From positions 1 through 64,000 of the forward strand of contig JAWKYG010000011.1 in NCBI GenBank assembly GCA_041396585.1: a stretch of 64,000 bases of DNA. The letters are read 5' to 3'. This DNA comes from JAUIAI01 sp041396585. Lineage in GTDB: Bacteria; Pseudomonadota; Gammaproteobacteria; Burkholderiales; Burkholderiaceae_E. Every line of letters starts with the position of its first letter. Positions within the stretch are counted from its first letter, which is position 1. This document shows positions 8,615 through 17,387 of the stretch, piece after piece. A program made the position numbers and the translations under genes. The notes under the pieces were generated by a model. That model did no database searches. It worked only from the letters and a program-made list of their open reading frames with translations, and had not been told where the DNA came from.

Positions 8615-9463
8615 TCAGTGGCCGGCAATCCCGCTCAGGATGCCGGCCAGCGCCTGCGGCTGCGAATGAAACGGTGAATGACTGCAGTGCATCGTGTGCA
8701 CCGTGGTGCTGCCGCCGATCGATGCATCGACCATCCGCACCATCTCACGCTGCACACCGATCAGGAGCGCGCGGTCTTCGGTGCACGCGATGTAGTGGCG
8801 CGGCACGGTGCCGAAGCGTCCGGCCGTGACGGGCGAGGGGGTGAGCGCCATGCAGGCGGGTTCATCCGGGTGCAGATGCGCAAGCGCGTTCGCGAACTGC
8901 GCATCGGTGAGGTCGCCGTAGAAGGTTTCTTTCACGCGTGCCCGATAGGCCGCATCCTCGGAGCGCGGATCCAGCCGTCGTGCGCCCACCTTGGCGGCGT
9001 CGGCCAGAAACAGGGTGGGTGTCAGCGAGCCGGCGGCCAGCGGATGGCCGGCCATGTCGGCCGCGCTCATGCCGTGCGGCAACATGAAGGCGCTCAGGTA
9101 GACGGCCGCCGAGATTTCGCCGGGAATCGTCTCGGCCACCGGTGAGAGCGTCAGCCCGCCCAGCGAATGGCCGACGATCACCGCCTTCGTGCCGGTGGCT
9201 GCGTTCAGTTCACGCACCGTCGCGATCACGGCCCCGGTTCGCTCGGCCTGTGTGACATCGGCATTCGGAGAGGGTTCGTTCGCGAACGCCCGGGCATCGA
9301 GCGGGCGGTGCTCATAGGACAGCGGCTTGCGCGCATGGATGCCGGCCCCCGGCAGGTCGATGGCGCGCACCGTATGGCCGGCCGCCTCCAGCAGCGGAGC
9401 GATTGCGTCCCAGGTGTGATGGTCATGCCAGGCGCCATGAATCAGCACGATCCCCTTGGCCAT
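8615..9463 (-). CDS. Alpha/beta hydrolase
   Basis: A 282-residue alpha/beta hydrolase beginning MAKGIVLIHGAWHDHHTW, with the oxyanion HG motif followed by the nucleophile elbow GHSLGGL near residue 106 and the C-terminal catalytic histidine in HCSHSPFHSQP near residue 268. This resembles the plant methylesterase/hydroxynitrile-lyase-like branch and EstC-type esterases. ATG 9463 is chosen because AAGGAG lies seven bases upstream and the family begins there. It is convergent with the thiolase gene. It is probably a cytoplasmic esterase of unknown substrate. Confidence 0.8.
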   Translation of the reverse strand: MAKGIVLIHGAWHDHHTWDAIAPLLEAAGHTVRAIDLPGAGIHARKPLSYEHRPLDARAFANEPSPNADVTQAERTGAVIATVRELNAATGTKAVIVGHSLGGLTLSPVAETIPGEISAAVYLSAFMLPHGMSAADMAGHPLAAGSLTPTLFLADAAKVGARRLDPRSEDAAYRARVKETFYGDLTDAQFANALAHLHPDEPACMALTPSPVTAGRFGTVPRHYIACTEDRALLIGVQREMVRMVDASIGGSTTVHTMHCSHSPFHSQPQALAGILSGIAGH

Positions 9464-9565
9464 CCCGTGTCTCCTTGTCGAGTATCCATGGTGTGGCGCG
9501 AGCAACTCGCATCCCGAGAGCTGGCAGCGTGCCGGCCCGGGCGGTTTTCCGCCGCCCTGCGCCGC

Positions 9566-10060
9566 TCAGCAGCCTTGCAGCATACGCAACAACGAGGGCC
9601 GATGGGCGATCGGGTCGCGCAGCTGCCGCTCGCGGATGAATATCCCGGCAAGCCGGTAGGCATCGTGTTCGGCCGCGGCGGCGCACGGTAGCCGGGTGAG
9701 CGCATCTGTATGCTTTTGCACATGGTGCACGAGTTCATGCAAGACCCGTTCATGAAAGTACGGGTTCGCGAGGCGATCCGGATAGTCGTCGGCAAAGGGC
9801 GCCAGCACCGCCTGCACCACGTAGATCGTGCCGTGGGCGCCGGCGGCGGGATCATAGGCGCCGAACAGACGCGCATCGGCCTGCGCCGGCACGGCCCGCC
9901 TGCCCGCCAGCCGGTGCACCTGGCGGGTGATCTGCAGCGGGGTCATCTCGATGACCGCGGGCATCGGCACGCGCGAGATGTCGAAGGCGGAATGTGAGCC
10001 GATCCAGATCAGCAGGCTCGTCAGCAGGGCGTCCAAGTTCTCGTGGCGCTGAACGGTCAA
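9566..10060 (-). CDS. Small HExxH protein, putative zinc metallopeptidase-like
   Basis: About 164 residues ending MLQGC, with a clear HELVHHVQKHT motif (HExxH plus an extra histidine) near residue 110, preceded by GTIYVVQAVLAPF. The arrangement resembles small uncharacterised DUF6647-type proteins with a peptidase-like zinc motif. The N-terminus (LLTSLLIWIG) is hydrophobic and could be a weak secretion signal. The start is uncertain: TTG 10060 overlaps the stop of the upstream rhodanese gene in a TTGA sequence and implies translational coupling; ATG 10108 and TTG 10039 are alternatives. It is co-directional with the periplasmic sulfurtransferase. Protease activity is not shown by sequence alone. 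Confidence 0.6.
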   Translation of the reverse strand: MTVQRHENLDALLTSLLIWIGSHSAFDISRVPMPAVIEMTPLQITRQVHRLAGRRAVPAQADARLFGAYDPAAGAHGTIYVVQAVLAPFADDYPDRLANPYFHERVLHELVHHVQKHTDALTRLPCAAAAEHDAYRLAGIFIRERQLRDPIAHRPSLLRMLQGC

Positions 10061-10995
10061 CGCAGCTTGACCTGGGCCTCCATCGGCGCATTGTCCAGCC
10101 GGCTCCATTCGGCCAGCGAGCCGTCATACATGCGCGCATTGGCCTTGCCGAGAATCGCATGGTCGACGAACCAGCCCAGAGACGCCCAGTGCCCGGTGTT
10201 GCAATAGGTGATCGTGCCGTCGGTCATGGGCGCCTTGTTGAACGCGTAGAGCGCGCGAATTTCGTCGGCCGAACGGAACGTGCCCTGGTTGTCGGTCGTG
10301 GTCCAGATGCCCGGCAGGCTCGCCGCACCGGTGATCCGGCCGTGCCGCGTGACCGCACCGCTCTTGTTGATGCCCAGGTATTGATCGGTCGGTCGGGCAT
10401 CGATCAGCAGGCCCTTGCCCGCCGCCGCGCGAACATCATCGGGGGTTGCCAGAAAGCGCATGTCCGGCCTGGCATGATATTCACTGGCCTGCACGGTCAC
10501 GGCGCCCTTGGCGAGCGGATTGGATTTCTCCCTGGCCCACTGTCGCTGGCCGCCGTTGAGCACCGATACCTGCTCGTGGCCCATGACCTTCAAGGTCCAG
10601 TAGACGCGGGTTGCCTGGCCGATGTCTGCGGCATCCTTGCCATCGGTGACGACGACGACATGGTCGTCGGCCTTCACGCCGGCCGCGGAGACCAGCTTCT
10701 CCAGATAGTCGGTGGGCGGCAGCATCCCCCGGATCACGTCTTTGTCCTTGTCCGGGCCGATGATCTTGTCCTGGCGCCAGCCGGCCTTGCCACCGTAGGG
10801 CGAATTCACCGCGCCGGGAATGTGTGCCTCGGCAAAGGCCTGGGGCGGGCGGATGTCCAACAGCACGACACCCGGTTTGTCCTTGTTGGCGGCCACCCAG
10901 GCGGTATCCACCAGCGCATCGGCGGCCCGGGCCACGCTCATGGCGCTCAGGGTGGTCAGGGCGGCGAATGCCAGGGCGGCACATGACTTTTTCAT
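10057..10995 (-). CDS. Secreted two-domain rhodanese-like sulfurtransferase
   Basis: A 312-residue protein starting MKKSCAALAFAALTTLSAMS with a signal peptide ending near VARA. Two rhodanese domains follow: an N-terminal one (VVLLDIRPPQAFAEAHIPGA) and a C-terminal one (GLLIDARPTDQYLG) with the active-site cysteine C265 in YCNTGHWAS. The architecture matches periplasmic thiosulfate or 3-mercaptopyruvate sulfurtransferases of the SseA/YnjE type. GGAG lies eight bases before ATG 10995. The gene is divergent from the cupin at 11264 and overlaps the HExxH gene downstream. Likely role: periplasmic sulfane-sulfur transfer or detoxification; the true sulfur donor is unknown. Confidence 0.85.
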   Translation of the reverse strand: MKKSCAALAFAALTTLSAMSVARAADALVDTAWVAANKDKPGVVLLDIRPPQAFAEAHIPGAVNSPYGGKAGWRQDKIIGPDKDKDVIRGMLPPTDYLEKLVSAAGVKADDHVVVVTDGKDAADIGQATRVYWTLKVMGHEQVSVLNGGQRQWAREKSNPLAKGAVTVQASEYHARPDMRFLATPDDVRAAAGKGLLIDARPTDQYLGINKSGAVTRHGRITGAASLPGIWTTTDNQGTFRSADEIRALYAFNKAPMTDGTITYCNTGHWASLGWFVDHAILGKANARMYDGSLAEWSRLDNAPMEAQVKLR

Positions 10996-11263
10996 GGTCT
11001 CGTCTCCGTGCTCCGCAAAGTGCGGGTCGGCAAAGCATACGCTCGCGTGGCGGCTTTCACAGCATGGCTCGACGGTCATCGTCAATCCGGTGGATCTGCG
11101 CGGAGAGCGCGCCGCAGCGCCCGGGGTCGGCCGTGCCGGGATGAGTGCACGCGGCGCTTGCCGCGAGTCTCGCAACGCAATGGCCGACCCGGGCCCGGGC
11201 TTCTCGGCCCGCGGGCGAGGCGCTGGTCTATGCTCGCGATTTTCTTCTGTGGAGACCCTGGCG

Positions 11264-11548
11264 ATGAGCATCAATCCCGAAGCCTTTCGCGCCCAGCTCG
11301 AGAAAGACGGTTACGACGAGATCATCGAGAAAACGATGACCGCCGGTTCCACGATCGCCGAGCACACGCATCCGTTCGATGTGCATCTGCTGGTGCTGGC
11401 GGGCGAGGCGGTGATCACCTGCGCCGGAGAGGCGCGGACCCTGCGCGCCGGTGACACCCTGACCATGGCCGCCGACACCCCGCATACCGAGCAATACTCG
11501 GTGGGCGAGGATTATCGCTTCCTGGCCGGTCGACGCTACAAGCACTGA
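11264..11548 (+). CDS. Small cupin-domain protein
   Basis: A 94-residue single cupin. The first motif is visible as HTHPFDVHLLVLAGEA and the second as AGDTLTMAADTPHTEQ, so the usual metal ligands (two histidines, an aspartate in the glutamate position and a late histidine) are present. ATG 11264 is preceded by GGAG at nine bases. It is transcribed away from the rhodanese gene across a 268-base divergent region. Small cupins act as metal-dependent enzymes or sugar/metal sensors; nothing here indicates which. Confidence 0.75.
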   Translation: MSINPEAFRAQLEKDGYDEIIEKTMTAGSTIAEHTHPFDVHLLVLAGEAVITCAGEARTLRAGDTLTMAADTPHTEQYSVGEDYRFLAGRRYKH

Positions 11549-11562
11549 GGCGGATTGCCGCC
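11549..11562. terminator. Short hairpin between convergent genes
   Basis: GGCGG-ATTG-CCGCC starts at the last base of the cupin stop codon and precedes the end of the convergent outer-membrane gene at 11573. Only a 5-bp stem and no T-tract, so this is a weak candidate. Confidence 0.3.
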
Positions 11563-11572
11563 CGGCGTCCGG

Positions 11573-13027
11573 TCAGTAGCGCCAGTGCAGTGTCAGCTCG
11601 AAACGACGGATCGCGCTGGCGGTCGCGTCAAAGGCGGCGCCTGGTCTGAAGTATCCGAAGCTGGCGTCGATCTTCAGACGCCGGTCGGTTCGCCACCCGA
11701 AATTCAGGTCGGCGCCCCAGCCGAGCCGACGATGGACGCCATCGGCCCGTTCATCGAGCCGGCTGTCGCGCAGGGTGGGCGCGGCGACGCGTTGCGAATA
11801 CCGATGGAGCAGGAGATCGACGGACCAGTCGGGGTCCGGGCGCACGCCCACGCCCAGCGTGGCGATCGCGAGATTACTCAGTTCGGGATCGAGCGCATGG
11901 CCGTAATAGTCGACCGAGCTCACGCCGTCCAAGCGCCCCGAATTGCCCTGCAGGCCGGTTTGCCGGAAAGCGTGGTCCGTCGCTCCGCCATCATCGCCAC
12001 TGCCCATCGCCCACCCAAGCGTGATCGACGGCCGCCATGGGTGGCTCTTGAACGCGCGCGTGACGCCGATATCGAAGCCGCTGCCGGACACCGGCCGCTG
12101 TCCGTAATCGCCGCGAACCAGAGCCCCCTCGACCCAGAAGTCCAGGCGTCCGGGCAGGCGGCCGGTGGCGCGGCCGCCGACGAAGTTCAGGCGTTCGTCA
12201 TCATCGCGGCCACGCTCGTCGATCCGGACCCAATAGAGGCTCGCCTGACCGATGCCGGTCAGTGCACGATAGGCCCGCACATAGGCGACGTCCGGCTTGT
12301 CAGGGTTGCGTTCATCGAGCAGGTCATCGGCAAACAGGGATTCGCGCCCGACGAAGCCGATCAGGCCACTGCTGCCATTGCGCCAGGCGAGCCCGAGGCC
12401 GTCCAGCTCTTCGTCGAACAGCCACTCGCGGTCGTCCTCGACCGTCTGACGACCGAGCACCAGGAGCGCATCGCGCGGCGCAATGCGCCATTGCCAGGAT
12501 AGCTGTTTGATATTGAGTTCGGTGCGATGCAGGCCGGCGCGATCGGCGCGCGATCTCCGGTTATCGGCGAGTTCGAGCACCGCATGCAGCAAATGGTTGC
12601 TACCCAGCCGATAGTCGCCACCGATACCCACCTCGAGTCGGCGCAGGCGTCGATCTTCATTATCAGCGCGATCCAGGTTCTCGTTTCGGCGTTCGTCGAA
12701 CTCGAACTCGAGATAGTTCGCGGAGTGCCAGCGGCGCCGGCCGTCCGGCTCGCTTTGCGCAAATCGACGTTCGATCCAGGACTGCGCCTCGTCCAGGCGG
12801 AAGTCTTCCAGGGCCAAGGCGCGCCCGGGTGTCAGGCCGGCGGCCATGGCGGTCCAAACCAGCAACAGCCGCGCCAGCAGACTTCGGCAGACCGGCGGCC
12901 ATTGTCGCCTTGCGCTGGCCAACCACCGTGCCGGGCAGCGGGCATTCGTTCTCGCCCACCGCGATGATGGGGCGTGGCAAGACGGATCCTGGGGATCCCC
13001 GGGGCGAGTTCGGTTCTCAGTCATCAT
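11573..13027 (-). CDS. AlgE-like alginate-export-type outer membrane beta-barrel protein
   Basis: A 484-residue protein. After a polar N-terminal stretch there is a hydrophobic export signal (LLARLLLVWTAMAAGLTPGR, cleavage near ALA), then alternating amphipathic beta strands and a terminal aromatic (ELTLHWRY), the hallmark of an outer-membrane barrel. Segments such as LLVLGRQTVEDDREW, YVRAYRAL and GWGADLNFGWR match the alginate-export (AlgE-type) family, which forms anion-selective pores for polysaccharide release. It is last in the seven-gene glycan operon; its ATG (13027 or 13024) overlaps the end of the kinase gene, so translation is coupled. Likely role: outer-membrane exit for the glycan made by this locus. 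Confidence 0.8.
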   Translation of the reverse strand: MMTENRTRPGDPQDPSCHAPSSRWARTNARCPARWLASARRQWPPVCRSLLARLLLVWTAMAAGLTPGRALALEDFRLDEAQSWIERRFAQSEPDGRRRWHSANYLEFEFDERRNENLDRADNEDRRLRRLEVGIGGDYRLGSNHLLHAVLELADNRRSRADRAGLHRTELNIKQLSWQWRIAPRDALLVLGRQTVEDDREWLFDEELDGLGLAWRNGSSGLIGFVGRESLFADDLLDERNPDKPDVAYVRAYRALTGIGQASLYWVRIDERGRDDDERLNFVGGRATGRLPGRLDFWVEGALVRGDYGQRPVSGSGFDIGVTRAFKSHPWRPSITLGWAMGSGDDGGATDHAFRQTGLQGNSGRLDGVSSVDYYGHALDPELSNLAIATLGVGVRPDPDWSVDLLLHRYSQRVAAPTLRDSRLDERADGVHRRLGWGADLNFGWRTDRRLKIDASFGYFRPGAAFDATASAIRRFELTLHWRY

Positions 13028-14279
13028 CCGATCCAAGGCGCAGCGCCTGCTGCAAGCGGGTCTCCCAGTCGGGGTGAAAGGTCTGGGCGTGATGCCTCGC
13101 CAGCACGAGTGCGCTGCGTCGTCGCAACCAGTCGCGGCGTTGGCGAAGCTCGCCGCCCGCGCGTGCCTGGCCGCTCCCGGCCTGTTCGATCCGATCCAGC
13201 AAGCGGCGGCAACGATCCGCAACGTAGCGGCCGCTGTGCCAGCCGTCCTGCAAATGCGCGGCGAGCAAGCAGAGATCGGTCAGCGGGTCCGCCTGGCAGG
13301 TCTGTTCCACATCGAGCAGCCAGCTGTTCTCGCCATCGATCATCAGATGCTCGGGCTTCATGTCGCCGTGACAGGGTGCAAGCACCGGGGCTGGTTGCGC
13401 GGCGCGCAGGCTGGCGGCAATCCGCAGCGCTTGCCGGCCCGACTCCGGGTGTACTGCCGCGATCAGCGCCGCCGCGCTATCGATCTCGTTCAGCATCGCG
13501 GCATGATCGTGAATGCGATCCGGGCGCAGCTCGAGCCTGGTGAACCCATGGATCGCATCGATGACCCGTTCGATGCGTTCGTCCGGGATCTCTTCATTGC
13601 CGCCCTCGAGCCAGCTTCCGAGGTCTGGCCCATCGACATGAGCGAAGATCAACACACCGTTGCGGGCATCGGTCTCGAGCAACCGTGGCACCCGCAGCCC
13701 CGGTATCGTCATCTGCTCGCACACCGATCGCCAGCGCTGCGCAAGATCATCCACGGCCGTCGGCGGCACGATCTTTACGAAACGGGAATCGCCATCGGCC
13801 CCGTGCAGATGGAGGCTGGCGCTGATCCCGGGGCGGTAGCGCAGCAGCGTCGGCGTCGGTGCGCGCGGATCATGCGCTGGGTGCGCGTGCTCGGCATTGA
13901 GCCAGTGCATGAGCCCGGGCAGCCGATGGTCATGCGGAAGCATGGCGATGCGCGCGCCGCTGACCGGCTCGCGCAGTTCGAGCGGAAGGCGATCGCTGGC
14001 GCGGCCCGCCGCTTTGCGGATGCGCACGCGATCTTTGCCCGGATCTGCATGCAACCAGGCGGCAGCGGTGCGTGTCGATGGGCCCGATGGGCCGATCAGG
14101 TTCACCCGAAACTGCACGATCGCGCGCCTTGCGCGTCGATAGCGAAAGCGCACCGATTGAACAGCGGCGACCGTCCATGCGCCGTCGCTGGCCTCGCGCA
14201 CCGCGACCGACAGGGCATCACGAAAGAGATCGCCTTGCATCACGCAGGCGAGCCCCGGCATCGCCGGATCATGAATCAC
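13017..14279 (-). CDS. APH-fold phosphotransferase in glycan operon (second of tandem pair)
   Basis: A 420-residue protein whose C-terminal half carries the aminoglycoside phosphotransferase/choline-kinase signature: CHGDMKPEHLMIDG (catalytic HGD, usual final Asn replaced by His) and WLLDVEQT, where D binds Mg-ATP. The N-terminal 200 residues, including RYRPGISASLHLHG and FVKIVPP, form the nucleotide-binding lobe. The GTG at 14279 overlaps the upstream stop as GTGA; a TTG at 14294 is possible. APH-fold kinases phosphorylate hydroxyls on small molecules, sugars or lipids. Placement among glycosyltransferases and an exporter suggests a sugar, lipid carrier or glycan as substrate, which is inference; antibiotic resistance is not implied. 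Confidence 0.75.
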   Translation of the reverse strand: MIHDPAMPGLACVMQGDLFRDALSVAVREASDGAWTVAAVQSVRFRYRRARRAIVQFRVNLIGPSGPSTRTAAAWLHADPGKDRVRIRKAAGRASDRLPLELREPVSGARIAMLPHDHRLPGLMHWLNAEHAHPAHDPRAPTPTLLRYRPGISASLHLHGADGDSRFVKIVPPTAVDDLAQRWRSVCEQMTIPGLRVPRLLETDARNGVLIFAHVDGPDLGSWLEGGNEEIPDERIERVIDAIHGFTRLELRPDRIHDHAAMLNEIDSAAALIAAVHPESGRQALRIAASLRAAQPAPVLAPCHGDMKPEHLMIDGENSWLLDVEQTCQADPLTDLCLLAAHLQDGWHSGRYVADRCRRLLDRIEQAGSGQARAGGELRQRRDWLRRRSALVLARHHAQTFHPDWETRLQQALRLGSDDD

Positions 14280-15616
14280 CTGGCCGTGGTGCAAGCTTCG
14301 TCTCCCAGCAGCCAGCCCCTGGCGCTGGACCCGCCCTCGCTGGAGAAGGCGTGTATCGCGCAGATGCGCAACATCGACACGCGCGACCAGAAGGCGATCC
14401 GTCCGGCGCGCGAGGGGCCGAATGACTGCACCAGCCGGTGCACCAGCTGGGTGGATGCGCGCAGGTCGCCATCGGCGCAGAGCCGTTCGCGCCAGCGCAG
14501 ATGGGCGAGCAGATTGCCGGCGTCGATATCGGGATCGCTGAGACAGAAGGTATCGAAATCGAGCAGGCCGGTACCATCGGTGGTGACCATGATCTGACCT
14601 TCATGCAGGTCGCGATGGCAGGGTGCATCAGGCTGTGGCGCGAGCCGCTCGAAATCGGTGCGCAGGCGCCCGACCTGGCGGCCAAACGACGCGGCCAGAC
14701 CTGGCTTGAACCGGTCAAGGCGCTCCTGCCAGTCCGCGAGCAGGTCGAGCTCGGCCCGGCTGGCGCGAACCGGCGCGGCGACATCGGACAGATTCGAGAG
14801 GGTGTTCAGCGCGCACATCGCCGCATCCACTCTGGCCGGCGCGGCAAGGTCCGCGTCGCCGGCCATGCGCCCTGGCAGCGCACCGTACAGTGCCACGCCC
14901 ATGGCCTCGTCGAACATGATCGGATCGGGCACCTGAAGCGCCTTCTGGCGGGCATCGCGTGTCAGCGCCGCGTGAATGCGGGTGTGCAAATCGAAGCTGT
15001 TTCGGGGGCCTTCGTGGGTGACCGGCGCCAGGCGGGCGAATCTGCACTCGCGGCCGGCGTCCGTGCCGCGCTCGAATCGCAGTACCGCGCGCTTGCCCAG
15101 GCGGTGCGCGCAAAGGCCGACCGTGACATCGGACCCGGCCCACGCCGGGCCCAGAGCGAGGCGCAACCAGTGGCGGCGAAAGTCCGCGTCGTGAAGCAGA
15201 CGCAAGCCCGGCAGCGCGGCATCATGGCCGGCGCGGCGCAGCAGGACCGGCATCGCTTCCAGCGCCAGCACCGGATCCACCTGCGATGCTGCTGCCTGAT
15301 TCCGGCGTGGCTTGCGCAGGCGACGCGACTCCTCGGCCGCTTTGTCGGCGGCATCGCCGTCCACCGGTTCGCCGTGCAGAACATGGCGCAGCCGATCGTG
15401 TTCATCGAGCCAGGCGTATTGCACGACGATCCGCCCACGGCGGGCGAAGTGCACCCGCTGCACGATGGCGCGGCCAGTCGTGTCCTCTCCCCAGCGGCCA
15501 AGCGCCTGGCGGATCGACTCGCCGACATGATCGGGATCGAACGCACGCGGGAACGGATCCGTTGCGGGTGCGTCATGGTGCGCAAGCGGATGCGATGGTC
15601 GAGCGAGCTCGCTCAT
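14276..15616 (-). CDS. APH-fold phosphotransferase in glycan operon (first of tandem pair)
   Basis: A 446-residue kinase-like protein. The catalytic loop is CHRDLHEGQIMV (HRD in place of HGD, as in many protein-kinase-like enzymes, with Q in the usual Asn position) followed by LLDFDTFCLSDPDIDAGNLL, the Mg-binding D and the ADxxxDLA-like region. It shares general layout with its downstream neighbour, but the two differ strongly in length and motifs, so they are diverged paralogs rather than a recent duplication. ATG 15616 overlaps the ABC exporter stop (ATGA). Translational coupling suggests matched amounts of exporter and kinases. Confidence 0.75.
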   Translation of the reverse strand: MSELARPSHPLAHHDAPATDPFPRAFDPDHVGESIRQALGRWGEDTTGRAIVQRVHFARRGRIVVQYAWLDEHDRLRHVLHGEPVDGDAADKAAEESRRLRKPRRNQAAASQVDPVLALEAMPVLLRRAGHDAALPGLRLLHDADFRRHWLRLALGPAWAGSDVTVGLCAHRLGKRAVLRFERGTDAGRECRFARLAPVTHEGPRNSFDLHTRIHAALTRDARQKALQVPDPIMFDEAMGVALYGALPGRMAGDADLAAPARVDAAMCALNTLSNLSDVAAPVRASRAELDLLADWQERLDRFKPGLAASFGRQVGRLRTDFERLAPQPDAPCHRDLHEGQIMVTTDGTGLLDFDTFCLSDPDIDAGNLLAHLRWRERLCADGDLRASTQLVHRLVQSFGPSRAGRIAFWSRVSMLRICAIHAFSSEGGSSARGWLLGDEACTTAR

Positions 15617-17379
15617 GAAACCACGCTCGGCGTGGGGCGTGCGTGCAGCAGGCCTTGCTCGACGAACTGACCGCCGCTCACGCGCACGATCCGATCCACG
15701 AAGGGCAGGCTGGCCGGGTCGTGCGTAACGATCAGTGTGGTCCGGCCGCTTGCTGCGCGTGCGATGGCATCGGCGACCTCGGCGGCCACCCCGGTGTCCA
15801 GCCCGGTCAAGGGTTCGTCGAGGATCAGGATACGGGCATCGCGGACGATCGCCCGCGCGATCGCGATACGCTGGCGCTGGCCGCCCGACAAGGTCTTGCC
15901 GCGCTCGCCGACCACAGTCTCGTAGCCGTCGGGCAGCGCGCGAATGAAACCGTCGGCTCCGGCCGCGATCGCCGCCTGCTCGATCGACGCATCGTCGGCG
16001 TCGAGACGCCCATAGGCGATGTTCTCGCGGATGCTGGTGCCAAACAGCATCGTGTCCTGCAAGACCACGGCGAACTGCTCGCGCAGGGAGTCGAGTGTGA
16101 ACTCGCGAATGTCGATGCCGTCGATCATCACACTGCCGGCCTGGGCGTCATAGAAGCGCAACAGCAGCTGCATCGCCGTGGACTTGCCCGCGCCGCTGTC
16201 GCCGACGATGGCGACGACTTCGCCGGGCGCGATGCGCAGATTGGCCTGCGTCAGCACCGGGCGGCGCCCGCCATAGTCGAAGCTCACTTCCCGAAAACCG
16301 ATCTCGCCGACAAAGCGCGGAGCGACGCGCGCGTCGGGCGCCTGATCGATATCTGGTCGCAGCTCGAACACCTCGAGCAGACGCTCACCGCTGGCGAGCG
16401 CTTTGGCAACCCGGCTGGTCAGCCCGGCGAGCTTGCGCACCGGCTTGTAGAGCGAACGCAGGTAGGCGGTGAACACCAGCAGATCACCGGGAGAGATCGC
16501 ATCGGCATGGACGCGTTTGACGCCGTACCAGACGACCATCATCGTGCCGAAGGCCAGCACCACCTGAACGAGCCGGTCGAAATGCCCCTCGAGCCGGGTC
16601 GCCACCAGGCCCGCCTCGGTCGAGGCATTGTTCTGCCTGGCGAAGCGCGCTTCTTCATGTGCCTCACGCGCGAAACCCTTGACCAGCGCCATCGCATGCA
16701 GGCTCTCGCTCATGACATTGGCGATCCGGCCTTCCTTTTTGCGCTGACGGCGCGCCGCGCCGCGAATCTGATCACCGAAGTGGCGCGAGCAGCCGTACAG
16801 CACCGGCAGGATGGCGATTCCCGCGAGCGTGAGCCGCCAGTCCAGCCAGGCCATGATCGCGATCGTGGCCAGCACCACCAGGATCTGCGAGCTCGAGTAG
16901 ATCACCGCATTGACGAGCAGATCGCGCATCATGCGCACATCGCCGGTGAGCCTGGACAGCAGGTCGCCGCTGCTCGCCTGATCGTGAAACGAATGCGACA
17001 GGCGCTGAATGTGGCGATAGAGCTCGAGCCGGATGTCGGCCACGATCCGCTGACCGGCGCCGGCGATCATCACGCCCTGGGCATAGGCGGACAGGCCGGC
17101 GATCACCGCGATCACCAGGATCGCGCCGGCCGCCAAGGCCAGCAAGGCGTCGCCGCCGCCGGTGATCCGTATCGCCCACGCGGTGACCGGATCGGGCGCG
17201 TCCTGAGGAATCAGCAGACCATCGAAGACGAGCTTCAGCGGCCAGGGTGCCGCCAGGCTGGTCAGCGTCACCCCGATCATGGCCAGGCTGCCCAGAGCCA
17301 GGTGGCGGCGATGCCTGGCGACATGGCCGCGCAACAGGCGAACCAGGCGACCCAGGGCGTCAGAGGTAATCGTTTCCAT
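15613..17379 (-). CDS. MsbA-type ABC exporter (fused membrane and ATPase domains)
   Basis: A 588-residue half-transporter. Residues about 25-320 contain six predicted membrane helices (for example LALGSLAMIGVTLTSLAAPW and LLVLATIAIMAW-like segments), then a complete ATPase: Walker A GDSGAGKST at 393-401, Q-loop, signature LSGGQRQRIAIARAI near 495, Walker B ILILDEPLTGLD, and switch histidine in IVTHDP. Homodimeric exporters of this class flip lipids, lipid-linked sugars or glycans across the inner membrane. It lies between the glycosyltransferases and the kinases with a 4-base overlap downstream, so it is the probable inner-membrane exporter of the product. Confidence 0.9.
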   Translation of the reverse strand: METITSDALGRLVRLLRGHVARHRRHLALGSLAMIGVTLTSLAAPWPLKLVFDGLLIPQDAPDPVTAWAIRITGGGDALLALAAGAILVIAVIAGLSAYAQGVMIAGAGQRIVADIRLELYRHIQRLSHSFHDQASSGDLLSRLTGDVRMMRDLLVNAVIYSSSQILVVLATIAIMAWLDWRLTLAGIAILPVLYGCSRHFGDQIRGAARRQRKKEGRIANVMSESLHAMALVKGFAREAHEEARFARQNNASTEAGLVATRLEGHFDRLVQVVLAFGTMMVVWYGVKRVHADAISPGDLLVFTAYLRSLYKPVRKLAGLTSRVAKALASGERLLEVFELRPDIDQAPDARVAPRFVGEIGFREVSFDYGGRRPVLTQANLRIAPGEVVAIVGDSGAGKSTAMQLLLRFYDAQAGSVMIDGIDIREFTLDSLREQFAVVLQDTMLFGTSIRENIAYGRLDADDASIEQAAIAAGADGFIRALPDGYETVVGERGKTLSGGQRQRIAIARAIVRDARILILDEPLTGLDTGVAAEVADAIARAASGRTTLIVTHDPASLPFVDRIVRVSGGQFVEQGLLHARPTPSVVS

Positions 17380-17387
17380 GATTCGCC

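Noticed and set aside
13017..15616. Aminoglycoside or macrolide resistance genes
   Set aside because: Only the general APH fold is shared; motifs are divergent and the context is glycan assembly, so resistance is not supported.
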